Origin: Blasia pusilla
Lineage: Eukaryota; Marchantiophyta; Marchantiopsida; Blasiales
Assembly (NCBI GenBank): GCA_050084515.1
Contig: CM114273.1
Span: 6,634,001-6,698,000 of the forward strand
Direction: 5' to 3'
Length of the DNA: 64,000 nt
The notes below the pieces were generated by a model. It saw nothing but the letters and a program-made list of their open reading frames with translations. It did no database searches and was not told the DNA's origin. Positions 59,958-64,000 of this stretch are shown here, in pieces; the first letter of the stretch is position 1; each line of letters opens with the position of its first letter. The position numbers were made by a program, and so were the translations under genes.

Positions 59958-61439
59958 ATGGGAAAGCCCAAGAAATTTTTACCGGTACTGTTGGAGGGAG
60001 TGCGACTGATGAAGGAGGGTATGGACTCCGATTTCAAGCGCATTATTGAGCTCCAATCGAAGCACAATCTCCTGGAGCAGAAGCACAGGGCGCTGGAAAA
60101 GAGTCATTCTCAACTTGTATCTCGGCACGAAAATGTGCACGCGACTCACAAGGAACTTGAGAGTCAAGTCCAGGTTCTTAAGTCTCGATATCTAAGTCTT
60201 TATCAAACTAATAGAGAGCTCGTAACTGAGCACGTGGCCCTAAGACGGAGGCATCACGAACTCAAGTCACAAGTTGAATCACTTCAACAAAGAAATGGTG
60301 AACTTCGCTCGGAGGAGGAGACTCTCCAACAGGCGATCGGACAACTGAAGTCACGGTTCACATCGATTCGCCAAAGAGATGTAGGGGCTGGATCCGAGCA
60401 CAATTATCTGCAGCCTAATGATGATTGCGTTATGGAGGATTCCTACTTCGCCGAGATCGAACGGCCTTCGAAATCCCAGGAGTTGTCAGGATTAGCAGGT
60501 AATCCAATCGAAGAGCCACGAAATGCCGAATGTTCTCAAGACGAGCGTCCGAGCGCAGACGTTTCCCGAGATCAGGTCGTTGCAGAGAATGCGAAGTCGA
60601 CAGACCAAATTACGCGTCGGGAGAAGGACTTCAGTGCACACAAGCGGGAATCGACGGCTGTAGCAGCAGTGAGAGAGCGTCTTGGGTGGGGTTTCTACCC
60701 GAATGAGGATCCCAACCCCTGGCATTTCCAGAAGGCCGCGCGGTTAGCTAACCTTGCCCTGAGCAGATTTTCTAAACACTTCGTATCTCGTCTTGCTGCG
60801 GATGTGGACGTCGATTCTTTGATAGATATGATATACCCTCGAACCTATTTCTCAGGGATACAGCACACGGGTTATGCTTTCAAGGCTCAAGTTCACCGGG
60901 CGCTCTTCAAGGGCTTCGAGATTGCGGACTTTGGTATAGCTGGTGGCGTTTCCCGTTTCCTTGAATCCAAAACTCGCAACGTGCAATTGTTTGAATATTT
61001 CAGGCAGGAAATTGAATCCTCTTCCCCTCCCTCCGATCCTGATTTTGCGCGGTATTGCGAGAAGAAGTTCAGAACTTTGTGCAAAGTTGTAAACATCAGA
61101 ATTCATTGGCAATCCCCGTCTGCCATCGGCGATGGCTGGCGGCAGTGTTTGGGATGGCGTGTGTCGTCCTATTTCCTAAATGCTGCCAGAGCGGTATGGC
61201 TCTTGCAAAAGATTGCCTTCTCTTTTGAGACACCTGCGTCAATCTTCAGGGTGGCATATGATGCAGACATTGACGAGAAGTACATGCAGAGTATAGTGAA
61301 TCCCGAAGATGATAGACGACTCGTGCCCAAGGTCGGCTTCATGATCACTCCTGGATTTAGACTAGGAGACGTGATCATTCGATCCGAGATTTACCCTGCA
61401 CATAGACGTTATAACTACTTCGATGTATCGAGCGATTAA
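59958..61439 (+). CDS. DUF641 / GIL1-IRKI-like protein, intronless, 493 aa
   Basis: The ATG at 59958 is the first in a frame open to TAA at 61439. Residues about 20-135 form a long coiled coil with a repeated Glu/Gln-His-Arg wording. A polar linker follows. From about residue 240 (LGWGFYPNEDPNPWHF) the C-terminal domain shows the plant family signature: YAFKAQVHRALFKGFEIADF, ARAVWLLQKIAFSFETPASIFRV near 418, KYMQSIV, then PKVGFMITPGFRLGDVIIRSEIYP near 456-478. GIL1 acts in light control of gravitropism and IRKI interacts with a receptor kinase in Arabidopsis. The role here is inferred. It lies about 3 kb downstream of the MULE gene on the same strand. No lesion is visible, so this is the clearest intact gene of the window. 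Confidence 0.85.
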   Translation: MGKPKKFLPVLLEGVRLMKEGMDSDFKRIIELQSKHNLLEQKHRALEKSHSQLVSRHENVHATHKELESQVQVLKSRYLSLYQTNRELVTEHVALRRRHHELKSQVESLQQRNGELRSEEETLQQAIGQLKSRFTSIRQRDVGAGSEHNYLQPNDDCVMEDSYFAEIERPSKSQELSGLAGNPIEEPRNAECSQDERPSADVSRDQVVAENAKSTDQITRREKDFSAHKRESTAVAAVRERLGWGFYPNEDPNPWHFQKAARLANLALSRFSKHFVSRLAADVDVDSLIDMIYPRTYFSGIQHTGYAFKAQVHRALFKGFEIADFGIAGGVSRFLESKTRNVQLFEYFRQEIESSSPPSDPDFARYCEKKFRTLCKVVNIRIHWQSPSAIGDGWRQCLGWRVSSYFLNAARAVWLLQKIAFSFETPASIFRVAYDADIDEKYMQSIVNPEDDRRLVPKVGFMITPGFRLGDVIIRSEIYPAHRRYNYFDVSSD

Positions 61440-63081
61440 CGTGAAAGATTCTATTCTCTTGTCAATTCAGAAACAACCTCCACATTTTGACACAAACAGT
61501 CGTCATGGAGAGCTGTTGTGAAGAGCCTAGTTCATGGAAGAAAGGGGTTCGCGCCGGCGATTCGAGGCACCGAAGATTTCTATCAACTCACAGCGCTTTG
61601 CGTGGATAGTACTCGGTAATGAATACAAGTAAAACGATTTTTCGAGTTTCAGTATCTTTGTAGAATCAGTTCGAAAAGTTGTGTTTTTTTCGATGAACTT
61701 GAAAGTACAATTTTCCTTGAGAGGTCTGGTGAATGGAGATACAAGAATACCGAGCCCTGTAACATCAGTGTCTCTAATTTTGCTCTGGTTAGGACGCAGT
61801 CACGCGAGAACCCATTCATGTGTAGGATTAGTTTTCCTGTCCGCGTGCGCAGATCTGTAAGCATTCTTTGTTCATTGGATTGCGATTGGTGTGCTTGCGT
61901 CGATAGTTCTGTACAAGTTACGTCTGACCAACTGTAGTACGTGGACGATGGTGTCTCTTTGAATACACTATGGAGGTGTCATATCTGTGTTGGCAGAGAA
62001 GACGGCCGGTCAAGACATGGGTGACATGAAGCTTCGCTCTCTCAAGAATCTGTCATTCTTAGCTAAGCCTTTCCTGGGGAGAGGTTTTGGAAGTCCGTGG
62101 AAACTGGGCTGAACTTGATTCATGTGCTACACTTGGTGAACTGGTTGATCCCCTTTGACCACTAAAAGTGTAATGACTAGGTTCTTTGGTCGTAAGGCTA
62201 CCGCCTCACATACATGAAAGAAGAAAAGCATCGAAGAAATCAAGTAAGTTTTCTATTATTTGAAATAGTAGTCCTGATTATCTTGAACGGGGAACCTCGA
62301 AGCTTTCAATAGACTACACGTGGCTTTTAGCTAGTATTCGGAGATAAAGTAAACCCACTTTGAGCGATAAACCAGTGTGATGGTCTGAAGTGCAAAGAGG
62401 AATCGACAGCGTGACCACCGCGGGATCCTATCCTCTTCAGGGTCTGCAACACAACGTGTCTACATGAATGACGGAGCTTAGAAGTTTAAAGATACCCCAC
62501 GGCGCTAGACTCTCCACCCCACGGGCTCGCACGGATTCCGAATCTGCCCTCAGAAGACCCACAACAACGAACGACATAAGCAAACAATCTCCCAAAACGT
62601 CGCGAACGTGGACGTCAGCTCGAACATGACGAGAACGGCGATGCACCCATACGTTCGAAGACCACAGATCGACGAGAATTTCGTTACTCTCTATACTCGT
62701 TAGTCGTCTGAACTCTCACCGATCTCCACAGTTTTTTTCTTCCGCCTCAGAGGGAAGGATCGCGAACCCTGCAGGTACACGCTATCTATCGCGGCCGCCA
62801 TCGCGTTAAAAGGGATACCGCCGAAAACTCGAAGTCCGTCCGTCCGGCGGCGGCGGATGGAAGCGAGGCTTTATCAATGCCCCCTGGCTTTTTCGAACGG
62901 AAACGCCTGTCCTCCTAACTTCGCCGCGCCGCCCCATCAGCGGTCACTAGTAGTGGCAGCTGCGGCCATTAATAAGCGCGAGTAAACTGAGGCCCCATAG
63001 CGCTCGGGCAGTTCATCTTCGCACGCGCATGGACATTTTGAAACTTACCCCGGAGGATTTGCCCTAAAGCAGAAGTGAATG
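61440..63081. other. intergenic DNA downstream of the GIL1-like gene
   Basis: No recognisable gene on either strand. A GC-rich stretch lies at about 62740-62960 (GCGGCGGCGG and GCCGCGCCGCC runs), possibly a promoter of a gene outside the window or an unrecognised transcript. Confidence 0.4.
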
Positions 63082-63184
63082 TAAACTTTAATAGAAACGT
63101 TTGATGAAAACCCATCGGGATACAAAGGAAGGAAGGGGGCCGGGGCCGGGGGCGTAGAGAGAAAAACCCGCGGGCCAAATCCGG
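63082..63184. repeat. dispersed repeat, copy B
   Basis: Similar to 58612-58697 in the same orientation, with a G-rich insertion near 63133-63152. Termini are not defined. Confidence 0.55.
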
Positions 63185-64000
63185 CCTAAAGTAAACTTGT
63201 AGGAGAAGAGGTCGTGGCTTTTGGATATTTGATTTTCCGAGTCCCTTTCTTTTGTTTTAGGATGGGTTTCCCATCATAGATTCATCCCCCTTAATAATCG
63301 GGAAAGATGTGGAAAGTTGCGGAGGATTTATGGGGAGAATAGGGGGTGTGAAGAAGGGGATGGAATTTCGTAGTGAGATAGAATGGAGTGGCCTAGAAAT
63401 AATCTCTAGTGGGGTTTAGGAAAGAATGGCGAAATAGCAAGAATGGCGCTAGGCAAGAAGCCGGTTGAGAACATGTGATTTCCGGTCCAAATCTGAAATT
63501 TTTGTCAAGTTTCCAATGTGAAAATTGGGTTTTCTTTGCTAAATTTGGAAGAAAAAAAACGGCAAGAATGGCGAAAATTTTGACTACTTTGAATTTTTTC
63601 TCGGAAACATATCGGTATGCAAAAAAATCCTTTCCGAGCACTGCTCGTGTTACAGAGTAGTTGGAGTAGGACTTCAGAAGTTTGAATCTAAGAAAAAATT
63701 TAAACCAGCTTTTTCTTCTTATTGATTAAGAGACCATCAAGCTCAAAGCACAATACCGAGATGGATGGATGGGGATTAGAAACAAGTGCAAGAGCAATAA
63801 GTTTGAAGAGAAATTTTTTTCGCCAAGCTAGTAGGACAACCCAAATGGTGCTCGAGATTACTCGATGTACAAAAAGCACATGACTCGCTTTGGAAAAAGC
63901 AGATAGGGTTTAAAGCTATTCTAGACTTGCCATACACAATCCAAGAGAAGCCTAGGGCAGCCGACCCAATTTAGAATCAAATTTAATTTCCACATTGTGT
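63185..64000. other. right end of window, no gene recognised
   Basis: AT-rich, with AATGGCG repeated at about 63426, 63444 and 63568. The minus-strand frame 63393-63641 and the plus-strand frame 63475-63660 have no domain character. Confidence 0.4.

Noticed and set aside
59296-60067. Minus-strand frames overlapping the GIL1-like 5' region
   Set aside because: No domain; antisense or promoter shadows of the plus-strand gene.

Overview
The window looks like nuclear DNA of a land plant (embryophyte). The evidence is plant-restricted families (a DUF641/GIL1-IRKI-like protein, an RIN13-like 'CRDxPHxRHLCAKxPF' protein), GT-AG introns, plant-type CACTA, PIF/Harbinger, MULE and chromovirus (Ty3/gypsy) elements, and long CT/GA and TA microsatellites. 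I cannot resolve the lineage from sequence alone. The region is repeat-rich. Only two host genes look intact: the RIN13-like gene on the minus strand (27161 to 22798, three exons) and the intronless GIL1-like gene on the plus strand (59958-61439).

Layout, left to right. (1) 1-19005 is a nest: a decayed minus-strand LTR retroelement (gag remains at about 1.4-2.3 kb, LTR-like end at 18.56-19.0 kb) is split by a 13,979-bp CACTA transposon at 3998-17976. The transposon is delimited by CACTAGTA termini and a TCT target duplication. It carries a decayed TNP2-type transposase (9.7-13.7 kb), a TNPA/Transposase_24-type second gene (13.8-16.9 kb), subterminal repeats, and a cargo block (4.4-9.5 kb) with an unrecognised ORF, EDM2-like PHD fingers and a tandem BRCT-like region. 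(2) 19.0-22.8 kb is non-coding, with a GA microsatellite. (3) 22.8-27.2 kb is the RIN13-like gene, followed by AT-rich DNA to 29.4 kb. (4) 29.4-37 kb holds a chromovirus fragment, a second LTR-like copy (32.35-32.76 kb) in inverted orientation to the first, a CT/TA microsatellite, and a PIF/Harbinger element with convergent ORF1 (SANT/Myb-like) and DDE transposase, both broken. (5) 40196-46885 is a near full-length minus-strand chromovirus with both LTRs, PBS, PPT, gag, protease, RT, RNase H, integrase and chromodomain, but it is dead. (6) 47-52 kb holds a hairpin, a truncated coiled-coil ORF resembling the N-terminus of the GIL1-like gene, and a 1.4-kb TIR element of unknown family. (7) 52.3-56.4 kb is an intron-containing MULE/SWIM transposase gene preceded by a 21-bp phased repeat array. 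(8) 57.2-57.9 kb is a 266-bp tandem duplication whose junction holds a half TIR of the 50.4-kb element. (9) 59958-61439 is the GIL1-like gene, and the rest to 64 kb shows no recognisable gene.

Functionally the window is mainly a record of nested transposition between two ordinary plant genes. The most unusual item is the chromatin-reader cargo (EDM2-like PHD plus BRCT) inside the CACTA element, which could have been captured for a role in escaping or modulating silencing. That role is inference. The visible copy has a frameshift and an in-frame stop, so it is probably not functional as it stands.
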